DNA of 64,000 nucleotides from Duganella sp. CF402 (lineage in GTDB: Bacteria > Pseudomonadota > Gammaproteobacteria > Burkholderiales > Burkholderiaceae_D). Where the stretch lies: contig NZ_FOBG01000001.1 of NCBI RefSeq assembly GCF_900109645.1, positions 1,240,001 through 1,304,000 on the forward strand. The letters run 5' to 3'. The position numbers and the translations under genes were made by a program. Under the pieces are notes generated by a model. It saw only the letters and a list, made by a program, of their open reading frames with translations. It searched no databases and had not been told where the DNA came from. Of this stretch, positions 17,145 through 25,573 are shown in pieces (position 1 is the stretch's first letter; the number at the start of each line of letters is the position of its first letter).

Positions 17145-17783
17145 TTAAGCCGGCACGCCGCTGTGCAGCGGATTCGGCACCGGATCGGCCACGCGGTGCA
17201 GCAGGTTGCGGTCCACGTGGTGGAATTCCTCCTCGCCGCGCAGCAGCATCACGGTGTCTTCCTCGTAGCCCCAGGTGCCGTCGTCATTGATGGTGACCTT
17301 GATGCGGTACTCGATGGTCTTGAAGCCGTATTCCAGGAACGGATTGGAACGGATGCCGTAGGTATCAGAATCCAGCCGCGCGACCAGTTCGAACTCCTTC
17401 GCGTCCGGTTCCACCACGGCGGACGCCATCGCGATCTGGCCACGCGGGATGCCCAGCGTCTGGATCACGGTCTTGGTCTTCGGCTCCCACAGCCAGTAGC
17501 CCACCTGCTCGTGGTAAGTCTTGACGTTATCCGGCTTGTTCACGATGATCAGGTAGCGCAGGCCGTAGAACAGCTGCGGGCCATTGGTCACCGGATCGAT
17601 CGGATACAGTTCGATACGTTCGACGTAGGCTTGCTTGCGCGCGCCATCCGCCTTCGGCTTGATATCCAGCCCACGCTCGCCCTTGAAGATGCCGGCCATT
17701 GGCGCCAGCGGGCCAAGGTTGGCCAGCGTGTTGACATCGATTGGATGCGGCTCGGTGTAGATATCGGTGGAAAACTCGGTCAT
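17145..17783 (-). CDS. heme-binding beta-barrel (nitrobindin-like, FABP-like) protein
   Basis: A 212-residue soluble protein of the heme-binding beta-barrel/DUF1794 family. The N-terminal LGPLAPMAGIFKGERGLDIKP matches the opening strand region, and the histidines in FHHVDRNLLHRV near residues 188-199 are candidates for the proximal heme ligand seen in nitrobindins. Family members bind heme and nitric oxide or act as peroxynitrite isomerases; whether this one does is inference. It is convergent with the Cache diguanylate cyclase and follows the HATPase gene on the same strand after 24 bases. Confidence 0.82.
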   Translation of the reverse strand: MTEFSTDIYTEPHPIDVNTLANLGPLAPMAGIFKGERGLDIKPKADGARKQAYVERIELYPIDPVTNGPQLFYGLRYLIIVNKPDNVKTYHEQVGYWLWEPKTKTVIQTLGIPRGQIAMASAVVEPDAKEFELVARLDSDTYGIRSNPFLEYGFKTIEYRIKVTINDDGTWGYEEDTVMLLRGEEEFHHVDRNLLHRVADPVPNPLHSGVPA

Positions 17784-17807
17784 GCGAAATCCTGATGAAT
17801 GAAAACG

Positions 17808-18227
17808 CTATTGTAAAGCGATCTCGATCCGGTTGCGTCCCTCGCTATAGGTATAAGCCACGGCGCCGCCCAACTGGCGGATCAGCAGCAGGCCGACGCC
17901 GCCGACGATCAATTCTTCCGGCGGCAGCGTCGGATCGGGCGGCGGCGGCCCTTCGGTCAGGGGATTAAACGGCGGCGCGGCGTCTTCATAGCACAACACC
18001 TGGCCGCGCACGCCGACCCACACGTCATGCGCGCTGTCGCCGCCGTAGCCATGCAGGATGCTGTTGCGCAGCAGCTCTTCGAGGATTAATTCGGCGCGCG
18101 CGACCGCGCCCGGCGCAAGGCCGGACTGCGTCAGCGCCATAGCGGCAAACGCCATCGCGCCGGGGACCGCATCCAGCCGTGCCGGAAAACGCAGCAGATG
18201 CGCGATACCGGTTTCTTTTTCGTCCAT
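17808..18227 (-). CDS. RsbW-type anti-sigma/partner-switch ATPase (HATPase_c_2)
   Basis: A 139-residue GHKL ATPase of the serine-kinase anti-sigma type. The N box LILEELLRNSILHGY is at about 47-61, the Mg/adenine region is YEDAAPPFNP near 80-89, and the lid region VGGVGLLLIRQL is near 107-118. There is no transmembrane or dimerisation-phosphoacceptor domain, so it is not a histidine kinase. Such proteins phosphorylate a STAS antagonist and are reset by a SpoIIE phosphatase; both partners are encoded within 5 kb. Its target (sigma factor or enzyme) is not evident here. Confidence 0.85.
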   Translation of the reverse strand: MDEKETGIAHLLRFPARLDAVPGAMAFAAMALTQSGLAPGAVARAELILEELLRNSILHGYGGDSAHDVWVGVRGQVLCYEDAAPPFNPLTEGPPPPDPTLPPEELIVGGVGLLLIRQLGGAVAYTYSEGRNRIEIALQ

Positions 18228-18267
18228 TCGAGCATATTATCGGAATGCTTACGTTAGGAGAAGAACC

Positions 18268-18708
18268 GTGAAAACAATAATAATGATGCTGGCAAGCTGC
18301 ATGGCGCTGCTGGCACACGCCGCCGACATCCCGGCCGGCATGATCAAAACCGCCAAAGGCAACGCCGCCATTGAGCGCGAGGGAAAAAAATCCCCGGCGC
18401 AGGCGGGAGCCGCGTTGATGGCCAGCGACCGCGTGGTAACCGGCGCCGATGGCAGCGTCGGCATCACGCTGCGCGACGAAACCCTGCTGGCTGTAGGCCC
18501 GAACAGCAATGTGTGGCTCGAAAAATACGCCTTCGACCCAACCTCGCACGAAGGCACCCTGAACGCCACGGTCAAGAAAGGCACGCTGGGCGTCATCTCC
18601 GGCAAGCTGTCCAAGCAATCGCCCGGCGCGGTGCAGTTCCGCACCCCGACCTCTATCCTGGGCGTGCGCGGGACCGAGTTTGTGATCGACGTCAAGGACG
18701 GGGACTAA
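18268..18708 (+). CDS. small periplasmic FecR-domain protein
   Basis: A 146-residue exported protein. The start is the GTG at 18268, which has TAGGAG seven bases upstream and begins a signal peptide ending in AHA-AD near residue 20; the longer frame from 18058 is antisense to the HATPase gene. The body is one FecR domain (PF04773-like) with the hallmark FRTPTSILGVRGTEFVIDV close to the C terminus. It lacks the cytosolic sigma-binding part of iron FecR proteins, so it is not a sigma regulator of that kind. It precedes the OmpA gene by three bases and is probably co-translated with it. Confidence 0.85.
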   Translation: MKTIIMMLASCMALLAHAADIPAGMIKTAKGNAAIEREGKKSPAQAGAALMASDRVVTGADGSVGITLRDETLLAVGPNSNVWLEKYAFDPTSHEGTLNATVKKGTLGVISGKLSKQSPGAVQFRTPTSILGVRGTEFVIDVKDGD

Positions 18709-18711
18709 GCT

Positions 18712-19302
18712 ATGGCCCTGCTGATCTGGGCCGTGTGCCTGCTCGCCGCTGTCTCGCAACTGCAACGCGGCCCGACCGAACAAATCACCTTGCTGCCCAA
18801 TCAGGACGGCAAACCGAGCGCCGTGATCATCACCACCGCCGGCAAGGACACGGTGCTGGACAAGCCGTATCAAACCGCCGCCGTCGATAGCCGTGGCGCG
18901 GTTGCCACAACCAGCGACAGCGCCGAGATCAAGAGCCGTTACGGCGCCCTGATCGACACGCTGCCGCAGCGCGCGGCCGTGTTCATCGTCTACTTCGTCA
19001 CGGACACCGACAACCTGACGCCGGAATCGGCGGCGCAGCTGGCGCAGATCAAGCAGCAACTGGCCTCGCGCCCGGCGCCGGAGATTATCGTGATCGGCCA
19101 CACCGACACCGTCGCCAAGCGTGAATACAACGATGCGCTATCGCTGCGCCGCGCCGAAACCGTCAAGCGTATTCTGGTGGAAGCCGGCATTGCGGCCGAC
19201 CAGATCGCGGTGCAGGCGCGCGGCGAGCGTGAGCTGTTGATCCAGACGGCGGACGGCGTCGACGAACCGCGCAACCGGCGGGTCGAGATCCGCGTACGTT
19301 AA
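18712..19302 (+). CDS. OmpA-family peptidoglycan-binding protein
   Basis: A 196-residue protein with an N-terminal hydrophobic segment (about residues 2-16) that may be an uncleaved anchor or signal, and a C-terminal OmpA domain (about 95-196). The peptidoglycan-binding motif is visible: VIGHTDTVAKREYNDALSLRRAETVK, then EPRNRRVEIRVR at the end. It likely tethers the FecR-domain protein or another envelope component to the cell wall. It is convergent with the CHASE2-SpoIIE gene, one base between stops. Confidence 0.88.
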   Translation: MALLIWAVCLLAAVSQLQRGPTEQITLLPNQDGKPSAVIITTAGKDTVLDKPYQTAAVDSRGAVATTSDSAEIKSRYGALIDTLPQRAAVFIVYFVTDTDNLTPESAAQLAQIKQQLASRPAPEIIVIGHTDTVAKREYNDALSLRRAETVKRILVEAGIAADQIAVQARGERELLIQTADGVDEPRNRRVEIRVR

Positions 19303-19303
19303 T

Positions 19304-21451
19304 TTAATTGGCGGCGGCCTGCGGGCCGTTCCAGCGCAGCACCAGCAGCGTCAAATCGTCCGATGCTTCCGCGCCGTCCACGTGACGGCGCACATCATCC
19401 CGCACCGCTTGCACCACGGCCGCCGGTGCGGTCGTGGCCACTCCCGCCAGCAGGCTGTTTAGCCGCTCGTTCCCGTACAGCTCCCCTGCCTTGTTCATCG
19501 CCTCGCTGATGCCGTCGGTGGTCAGGCACAGGCTTTCGCCGGGCTGCAGCTGGTACTGCTGGACCGGATATTCGAAGTCGTCGATCACGCACAGCGGCGG
19601 GCCGTCCGCCGGTTGCAGCAGTTCGATGCCGCCATCGGCCGTGATGCGTCGCGGCGCGTCGTGGCCGGCGTTGCACAGGTAAACCTGGCCGTTGGCCGCG
19701 TCCAGAATGCCGGCCACGCTGGTCACGAACAGCATCTCGGGATTCTCGCGTACCAGCTCGCGGTTGGCGCTGTTCATGATCCGGCCCATGTCGCCTTCGC
19801 CGCGCAAGGCGATGCTGCGAGACAGCGCCTTGGCCACCACCATGAACAGGCTGGCCGGCAGGCCTTTGCCCGACACGTCGCCGACCATGAAGAATACGCG
19901 GTCGTCATCGAGCTTGAAGAAATCATATAAATCGCCGCCGACTTCCTTGGCCGGCTCCAGCAGCGCATCCAACTCGAAACGGCGCTCGCCGGGGAAGGAG
20001 GTGGCGGCCTGCGGCAGGGACGCCATCTGGATCCGGCGCGCGGCGTTGAGTTCACCGGCGGTGCGCGCGGCGGATTCACGTGCGGCTTGCAGCGCGCGTT
20101 CGGAGTGCTTGCGGTCGCGCACTGCGGCGGCCAGCATGCTGGTCAACAGGCTGAGACAGATGGCGGTGTAGCCCAGCGCCACGCCGGCCGCGTCGAACAA
20201 CAAGCCGGCGCGCGCGAACAGCAAGGCGCCGGCGCCGAACAAGGAGACGCCCAGCATAAGGGCCATCGGCACGCCTGCGCGCAGGCGAAGACGGGGCAGC
20301 AGCCAGATGGTGAGCAAGCCGAAGGCGGCGAAAACTGCCACTTCGGTCCAGCGCATCCACTGCGGGCGCCGCAGGAAGGAACCGTCGAAGAAGCTTTCGA
20401 TCATTTGCGCGTGTGTGTCCACGCCGGGCAGCAGGTCGCCGCGCGCGTTGGTCTTGTAGTCGCTAAGGCCAAGGCCCGTCATGGCGACGATGACGATTTT
20501 GTCTTGCAGCGCGGCCGGATCGATGCGGCCGCGCATGACATCGAGCGCAGAGACGTAGCGGTCCAGCGCGGGGGCAGAGAAATTGACCCACACCGCGCCG
20601 TCGGGCAGTGTCGGCACGCGCAGGTCGCCGACCGAGACCGCGTGCACGCCATTGGCGTCGGCCTCGATCTCGATGGCTTGGGTGCCGGTGGCCACGCGCA
20701 GCAGTTCCATCGACAGCGACGGCACCAGCATGTCGCCAACCGCGCCGACCAACGGCGCGCGGCGCACGATGCCTTTTTCCAGATTCGCCGACAACAAGCC
20801 CTGCCCGCGCGCCGCAGCCTGCAGCATCGGAAGACTGGACATCGCCTGCGGGAAGCGCATCACCGGCAAATGCGCAGCGTCCGGCGCGGTCTGTCCGCGC
20901 GCGCCATCGCCGGCCGCCCGCACGCGCATCGGCCATACGCGCAAGGCATCGCTGGTCCCTGCCTCCGCGTGCATGAAACCTGCCGTGCCAAGCACGATCG
21001 GCGCGCGCCGCATCTGCGCGGCGAGCAGCGCATCGTGAGATGGCAACTGCGCCAACTCATCATGCAGACGCCCTTCCGGCAGGCGCGCCGCCAGCGCCTC
21101 GGGCGAGGTGTTATCCGGTTCCGGCATCAGGATATCGAGCCCAATCGCCAGCGGCCGCTGCGCCGCAATCTGCTCCAGCAACTCCTTGAACAAGGTGCGC
21201 GGCCAAGGCCACTGGCCATACTCGCTCAGCGCCGCTTCATCGATATTGACAATATGGACCGGGCCGGAAAGCCGCTCGCGCGGCAAATACGTTTGATAAG
21301 CGTCGAACAGCGCGAGGCGTAACGCAGGCAGCGTGCCATCGCCGCCACGCGCCAGCAGCAGGGCCAGCACCACCGCCAACAGCAAGGCCAGCGGCCTGCC
21401 CTGCCCGGCGCGCACGCCGCCCCAGGCGCGAGTTTGCAAACGGCGCAGCAT
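19304..21451 (-). CDS. CHASE2-sensor SpoIIE (PP2C-type) phosphatase
   Basis: A 715-residue membrane protein. Transmembrane segment 1 (about 21-36) is followed by a large extracytoplasmic CHASE2 domain (about 45-350), two or three transmembrane segments (about 365-435), a short coiled coil, and a SpoIIE/RsbU PP2C domain (about 485-710) with the metal motif GDVSGKGLPASLFM near 523-536 and LTTDGISE later. It should dephosphorylate a phospho-STAS protein when CHASE2 senses an outside signal. The STAS gene is the first gene of the same leftward unit, supporting that pairing. It begins nine bases after the metallo-beta-lactamase-fold gene. Confidence 0.92.
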   Translation of the reverse strand: MLRRLQTRAWGGVRAGQGRPLALLLAVVLALLLARGGDGTLPALRLALFDAYQTYLPRERLSGPVHIVNIDEAALSEYGQWPWPRTLFKELLEQIAAQRPLAIGLDILMPEPDNTSPEALAARLPEGRLHDELAQLPSHDALLAAQMRRAPIVLGTAGFMHAEAGTSDALRVWPMRVRAAGDGARGQTAPDAAHLPVMRFPQAMSSLPMLQAAARGQGLLSANLEKGIVRRAPLVGAVGDMLVPSLSMELLRVATGTQAIEIEADANGVHAVSVGDLRVPTLPDGAVWVNFSAPALDRYVSALDVMRGRIDPAALQDKIVIVAMTGLGLSDYKTNARGDLLPGVDTHAQMIESFFDGSFLRRPQWMRWTEVAVFAAFGLLTIWLLPRLRLRAGVPMALMLGVSLFGAGALLFARAGLLFDAAGVALGYTAICLSLLTSMLAAAVRDRKHSERALQAARESAARTAGELNAARRIQMASLPQAATSFPGERRFELDALLEPAKEVGGDLYDFFKLDDDRVFFMVGDVSGKGLPASLFMVVAKALSRSIALRGEGDMGRIMNSANRELVRENPEMLFVTSVAGILDAANGQVYLCNAGHDAPRRITADGGIELLQPADGPPLCVIDDFEYPVQQYQLQPGESLCLTTDGISEAMNKAGELYGNERLNSLLAGVATTAPAAVVQAVRDDVRRHVDGAEASDDLTLLVLRWNGPQAAAN

Positions 21452-21460
21452 GGGCGGCGC

Positions 21461-22429
21461 TTACAGCGCGATTTCCATGCCGTCGTACGCGGAGACGATT
21501 TCCAGCGGCGCTTCGCCGGTAATCTCCGCATAACGGCGCGTCTCGGCCAGCACGCGCGAGATTTGCGCGTCATCGTAGATAGGTTCGTGGTGGAACAGGC
21601 AAAGCTTATGCACGCCTGCCAGCTGGCACAACTCCACGCCCACCACGTTGCTCGAGTGGCCCCAATCCGCCTTCACCGAAATCGAATCGGCGAGCGAATA
21701 CATGGCGTCGAAAATCACCAGGTCCGCATCGCGGAAAAAGTCCACGAAGGCCACGCGTTCGGCGGCGTTATCGAGCTTGTGCTCGGAGTCGGTGCTGTAG
21801 ATGATCGTCTTGCCGCCGCTTTCGAGCCGGTAGCCATACGAATCGCCCGCATGCAGCTGCAGCTTGGCGGTCACCGTCACATCGCGCACCTGCAACGGCA
21901 CGCCCGGCTCCATCAGCACAAACTCAATGGTCGCGCCGAGCTGGTGGAAGCCCACCGGAAAGCTGATCGGCTCCTGCTGGCGGCGGAACGCCGTTTCGAG
22001 ATCCTTGTGGCAGCCGTAGATGATGATGCGGTTGCCCGGAATATAAGCCGGCGTAAAGAACGGGAACCCCATGATGTGGTCCCAGTGCAGGTGCGACATG
22101 AACACGTGATAGGTCTGCGGCTTGCCCGGCCCGTACTTGGCCAGCTTGGAACCGGCCAGCGGCCGCGCGCCCGAACCCAGGTCGAAAACAATGTGCTCAT
22201 GGATGGCATCCGTATCCCAGGCCTCCACCTCCACGCAGCTGGAATTGCCGCCGTAGGTGCCGCTCACCTCAAAGCCGAGATGATTGTCGACGTAGTCGAC
22301 GACCTTGTCCGTGCTATCGAGATTGCGGCCGATGGCGCCTTCCAGCGCCGTCACGAGCTTGGACCGGATCTGCTTGTGCGTCAGCGCCACCGGCAGCGAA
22401 CCGCGCGCGCCCCAGATGCGGGCCTTCAT
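21461..22429 (-). CDS. metallo-beta-lactamase-fold hydrolase
   Basis: A 322-residue MBL-fold protein with the zinc motif SHLHWDH (near residue 116) and downstream histidine/aspartate positions in YSTDSEH and FHHEP. The opening KARIWGARGSLP is typical of the cyclic-phosphodiesterase/RNase Z-like MBL subgroup. The ATG overlaps the STAS gene stop as ATGA, so the two are coupled, and the SpoIIE gene follows. Its substrate is unknown; a second-messenger or signal phosphodiesterase role within the partner switch is inference. Confidence 0.87.
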   Translation of the reverse strand: MKARIWGARGSLPVALTHKQIRSKLVTALEGAIGRNLDSTDKVVDYVDNHLGFEVSGTYGGNSSCVEVEAWDTDAIHEHIVFDLGSGARPLAGSKLAKYGPGKPQTYHVFMSHLHWDHIMGFPFFTPAYIPGNRIIIYGCHKDLETAFRRQQEPISFPVGFHQLGATIEFVLMEPGVPLQVRDVTVTAKLQLHAGDSYGYRLESGGKTIIYSTDSEHKLDNAAERVAFVDFFRDADLVIFDAMYSLADSISVKADWGHSSNVVGVELCQLAGVHKLCLFHHEPIYDDAQISRVLAETRRYAEITGEAPLEIVSAYDGMEIAL

Positions 22430-22779
22430 GGAGCCACCGTCACTGCCGCCAAAGCAGCAGCGCGGTCAGGGAAAATCTCGAACAGCATGTCGAAACGGCT
22501 GATGGTGAACACTTCCAGCACCAGCGGCTGCAGCGCCGCCAATACCATGCGTCCGCCCTGCGCCTTGACCTGCTTGATGGCCACCATCAGCGCGCGCAGG
22601 CCGATGCTACTAATGTAGTTCACATTGGAGAAGTCGATCACCAATGGCGCGCCGTCCTTGCGGCAGTCCGCCAAATGCGGATCGAGCGCCAGTTTAAAAG
22701 CATCGGCATGGGTGTGATCGATGCGGCCGGCGGGGCTGAGCACAATAGTGCTGCCCTCTTGTTTGGGCTGGAGGTCCAT
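22426..22779 (-). CDS. STAS-domain anti-sigma factor antagonist
   Basis: A 117-residue single STAS domain. The conserved phosphorylation region VIDFSNVNYISSIGLRAL places the serine pair at 57-58. The start is taken at 22779, which has AAGG seven bases upstream; the in-frame ATG at 22785 sits too close to it, and a start at 22863 would add 28 unlike residues. In the RsbV/SpoIIAA scheme it is phosphorylated by the RsbW-type ATPase and dephosphorylated by a SpoIIE phosphatase; both occur nearby. First gene of the STAS-MBL-SpoIIE unit. Confidence 0.88.
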   Translation of the reverse strand: MDLQPKQEGSTIVLSPAGRIDHTHADAFKLALDPHLADCRKDGAPLVIDFSNVNYISSIGLRALMVAIKQVKAQGGRMVLAALQPLVLEVFTISRFDMLFEIFPDRAAALAAVTVAP

Positions 22780-22906
22780 AGTCATGCCTTGGAGTGCGTT
22801 GATAACTATTTTTCCATTATCACATCTTTTTATACTTTTGACACCAGCAAGTGTTGCGCCCATCCGTGCTATTCTTCGCCCCTCGTCGTTTTAGCAGGGG
22901 CGCGCC

Positions 22907-24202
22907 ATGTCTTTACTTAACCAATTTTTCAAGCTCTCCGAACACGGCACCACCGTCCGTACCGAAGTCGTGGCGGGCGTGACCACCTTCCTGACGATGG
23001 CGTATATCATTTTCGTCAACCCCGCCATCCTCGGCGACGCCGGTGTGCCGAAAGATGCGGTCTTCGTCGCCACCTGCCTCGCGGCGGCGCTGGGCACCAT
23101 CATCATGGGCCTGTACGCCAACTACCCGATCGGCATGGCGCCGGGCATGGGCCTGAACGCCTACTTCGCCTACGCCGTGGTGCTGGGCATGGGCGTGCCG
23201 TGGCAATCTGCGCTGGGCGCAGTGTTCATCTCGGGCTGCCTGTTCATCATCGTCAGCCTGTTTAAAGTGCGCGAGCATATCGTCAATGGCATTCCGCATT
23301 CACTGCGCGTGGCCATCACCGTGGGCCTGGGCCTGTTCCTGGCGCTGATCGCGATGAAGAGCGCCGGCCTGGTGGTCGCCAATCCTGAAACGCTGGTGCG
23401 CGTGGGCGACATGCACAATCCGCACACCATCATGGCCATCTTCGGCTTCATGCTGATCGTCACGCTGGACCGCCTCAAAGTGCCGGGCGCGCTGTTGATC
23501 GGCATCGTCTCGGTGACGGTGCTGAGCTTCTTCTTCGGCGGGAATACCTTCCACGGCTTCATGTCGCTGCCGCCGTCGATTTCGGCCACGCTGCTGCACC
23601 TCGACCTGCCGGGCGCCTGGCATATGGGCCTGTTCAACGTGGTGCTGGTGTTCTTCCTGGTCGAACTGTTCGACGCCACCGGCACCCTGATGGGCGTGGC
23701 CTCGCGCGCCGGTCTGCTGGTCAACGGCCGCATGGAACGCCTGAACAAGGCGCTGCTGGCCGACAGCTGCGCCATCGTCGCCGGCTCGGTGCTGGGCACC
23801 TCCAGCACCACCGCCTATCTGGAAAGCGCGGCCGGCGTGCAAGCGGGCGGGCGCACCGGCCTGACCGCAGTGGTGGTGGCAGGCCTGTTCCTGGCAGCGC
23901 TGTTCTTCGCGCCGATCGCCGGCGTGGTGCCGGCCTACGCCACCGCACCGGCGCTGTTGTTCGTGGCCTGCCTGATGCTGCGCGACTTCATCGACATCGA
24001 CTGGAGCGACACCACCGAGAGCGTGCCGGCTGCGATCACCGCGCTGGTGATCCCGTTCACCTACTCGATCGCGCACGGCATCGCCTTTGGCTTCATCACC
24101 TACGCCGGCCTGAAACTGCTGACCGGCCAGGCGCGCCAGGTCAAGCCGGTGGTGTGGGTGATCGCCATCGTCTTCCTGATCAAGTACAGCTATGTAGCCT
24201 GA
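22907..24202 (+). CDS. NCS2-family purine permease (AzgA/PbuG-like)
   Basis: A 431-residue inner-membrane transporter with 12 or more hydrophobic segments. The signature GVTTFLTMAYIIFVNPAIL (residues 25-43) and MAPGMGLNAYFAY belong to the AzgA/PbuG adenine-guanine-hypoxanthine branch of the NCS2 family, and LGTSSTTAYLESAAGV is the conserved mid-protein motif. Proton-coupled uptake of hypoxanthine, guanine or adenine is expected. AGGGG lies about seven bases upstream of the ATG and can pair with CCCCT 18 bases earlier, a possible weak leader hairpin. Divergent from the STAS gene; its last 23 bases overlap the convergent ACT-like gene. Confidence 0.93.
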   Translation: MSLLNQFFKLSEHGTTVRTEVVAGVTTFLTMAYIIFVNPAILGDAGVPKDAVFVATCLAAALGTIIMGLYANYPIGMAPGMGLNAYFAYAVVLGMGVPWQSALGAVFISGCLFIIVSLFKVREHIVNGIPHSLRVAITVGLGLFLALIAMKSAGLVVANPETLVRVGDMHNPHTIMAIFGFMLIVTLDRLKVPGALLIGIVSVTVLSFFFGGNTFHGFMSLPPSISATLLHLDLPGAWHMGLFNVVLVFFLVELFDATGTLMGVASRAGLLVNGRMERLNKALLADSCAIVAGSVLGTSSTTAYLESAAGVQAGGRTGLTAVVVAGLFLAALFFAPIAGVVPAYATAPALLFVACLMLRDFIDIDWSDTTESVPAAITALVIPFTYSIAHGIAFGFITYAGLKLLTGQARQVKPVVWVIAIVFLIKYSYVA

Positions 24203-24431
24203 TCGGCAGCACGCCGACCAGATTGTGCAGGCGCATGCGGCATAACGTCAGAATATCCTCCTCTTCGGCCGCAAGGCGCATCTGCACCTCCATGCCATGC
24301 GGCGTGGAGGTGGTGCGCAGCGCGCGCAACTCAATATTCAAACGGCGCACCACCTGCAACGCCGTTTCCAGCGTGGCGATAGGCGCATCCGGCTCGATGC
24401 AGAATCGGTAGCTTTTTTGTGTGGTTTCCAT
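24180..24431 (-). CDS. small ACT-like domain protein
   Basis: An 83-residue protein consisting of one ferredoxin-like beta-alpha-beta unit (YRFCIEPDAPIATLETALQVVRRLN, then a strand MEVQMRLAAEEED and a helix), the layout of ACT domains such as the acetolactate synthase small subunit IlvM. No large acetolactate synthase subunit is nearby, so a free-standing regulatory role or amino-acid sensing is inference. It overlaps the purine permease by 23 bases on the opposite strand and faces the Lrp/AsnC regulator divergently across 111 bases, an amino-acid-sensing neighbour. Confidence 0.75.
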   Translation of the reverse strand: METTQKSYRFCIEPDAPIATLETALQVVRRLNIELRALRTTSTPHGMEVQMRLAAEEEDILTLCRMRLHNLVGVLPIRLHSCT

Positions 24432-24542
24432 GCTGCTAGCATAGCGAACAACGCCAAAAATAGGCTTCTTGAATTTACGTCAAATTCGCCAATGTGTAGT
24501 ACATTCTTCCATTCATTTGCTAATTGATGGAATTTCATTCTT

Positions 24543-25001
24543 ATGGAAATCGACGAACTGGATCGCCGCATCTTGCGCGAACTGCGCAAAGACGGCCGTC
24601 TGAGTAACACCAAACTGGCGGAAAAGGTCGGCCTGTCGACCACGCCATGCTGGAACCGCGTACGTGCGCTGGAAGACGGCGGCATGATCGAAGGCTACAC
24701 GGCCCTGATCAGCCAGACCGCGCTGGGCTACCCGGACACCGTGATCATCGAGGTGACGCTGGACCGTCACGACGACGATATCTTCGACAAATTTGGCGCC
24801 GCGCTGGCCAAGCTGCCGGAAGTGATGGAAGCCTACCTGCTCACCGGCGACTACGATTATCTGATCAAGGTCGCCGTGGCCGGCACCGCAGGCTACGAAG
24901 AATTCCTGCGCAAGAAGCTGTACAAACTGCCGGGCCTGAAGCACAGCCGCTCCACCTTTGTACTGCGCTGCCTGAAACGCACCCACTCGGTCGAGCCCTG
25001 A
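24543..25001 (+). CDS. Lrp/AsnC-family transcriptional regulator
   Basis: A 152-residue regulator. The N-terminal winged HTH (IDELDRRILRELRKDGRLSNTKLAEKVGLS, residues 3-32 and on to about 60) and the C-terminal AsnC ligand/RAM domain (about 68-145, with YLLTGDYDYLIKV) are both complete. Such proteins form octamers and respond to amino acids. The target is unknown; the divergent ACT-like gene is a natural candidate. The AT-rich region upstream (24432-24542) probably holds both promoters. Confidence 0.93.
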   Translation: MEIDELDRRILRELRKDGRLSNTKLAEKVGLSTTPCWNRVRALEDGGMIEGYTALISQTALGYPDTVIIEVTLDRHDDDIFDKFGAALAKLPEVMEAYLLTGDYDYLIKVAVAGTAGYEEFLRKKLYKLPGLKHSRSTFVLRCLKRTHSVEP

Positions 25002-25037
25002 TCCGGTTGCGATGACAGGTCGCCTCATGTAGAATTA

Positions 25038-25060
25038 ATGAGAATAATTCGCATTCTCAT
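25038..25060. promoter_or_regulatory. Fur box
   Basis: ATGAGAAT and ATTCTCAT form perfect eight-base arms around a seven-base centre, matching the Fur consensus (GATAATGATAATCATTATC) in its GAGAAT/ATTCTC form. It ends three bases before the ATG of the ECF sigma gene, so iron-loaded Fur would block transcription starting within or beside it. This predicts iron repression of the whole FecI-FecR-receptor unit. Confidence 0.82.
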
Positions 25061-25063
25061 AAA

Positions 25064-25573
25064 ATGACCAGCGCTGTCCCGCATCCCCACTTCACCGCCC
25101 TGTACAGCAAGCACCACTCCTGGCTCCACCGCTGGCTGTGCGCCAAGCTGGGTAACACCCATGATGCCGACGATCTGGCGCAGGACACCTTTACCCGCAT
25201 CCTCGGGCGCAGCGATTTAACTGTACTGGTGGAGCCGCGCGCCTATCTCACCACCGTCGCCAAAGGTGTACTGGTCAACTGGTTCCAGCGCCAGTCGCTG
25301 GAGCGCGTCTACCTGGAGGCATTGGCCGCCCTGCCCGAGCCGACCGCCATTTCGCCGGAACAGCGCATGGTGATCCTCGAAACCCTGCACGACATCGACG
25401 CCATGCTCGATACGCTGCCGCCCAAGGTCAGGCAAGCCTTCCTGTTGTCGCAACTGGACGGCATGGGCTACGCCGAGATTGCGACGCGCCTCGATCTGTC
25501 GCTCATCACCATCAAGCGCTATATGAAGCAGGCCTTCCTGCAATGCCTGCTGGCGATGGAGGACGCTGTATGA
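25064..25573 (+). CDS. ECF sigma factor, FecI-like
   Basis: A 169-residue extracytoplasmic-function sigma factor. Sigma-2 (about 12-75, with DADDLAQDTFTRIL) and sigma-4 (about 110-162, ending in an HTH with YAEIATRLDLSLITIKRYMKQAF) are complete. It should direct RNA polymerase to the receptor gene downstream when the receptor binds its ferric siderophore. It has no Shine-Dalgarno because the Fur box occupies that space, so its mRNA may be leaderless or very short-leadered. Stop overlaps the FecR gene start as ATGA. Confidence 0.93.
   Translation: MTSAVPHPHFTALYSKHHSWLHRWLCAKLGNTHDADDLAQDTFTRILGRSDLTVLVEPRAYLTTVAKGVLVNWFQRQSLERVYLEALAALPEPTAISPEQRMVILETLHDIDAMLDTLPPKVRQAFLLSQLDGMGYAEIATRLDLSLITIKRYMKQAFLQCLLAMEDAV

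Noticed and set aside
18058..18267. Longer start for the FecR-domain protein
   Set aside because: It would run antisense through the HATPase gene, hide the signal peptide and lacks a ribosome site, unlike the GTG at 18268.
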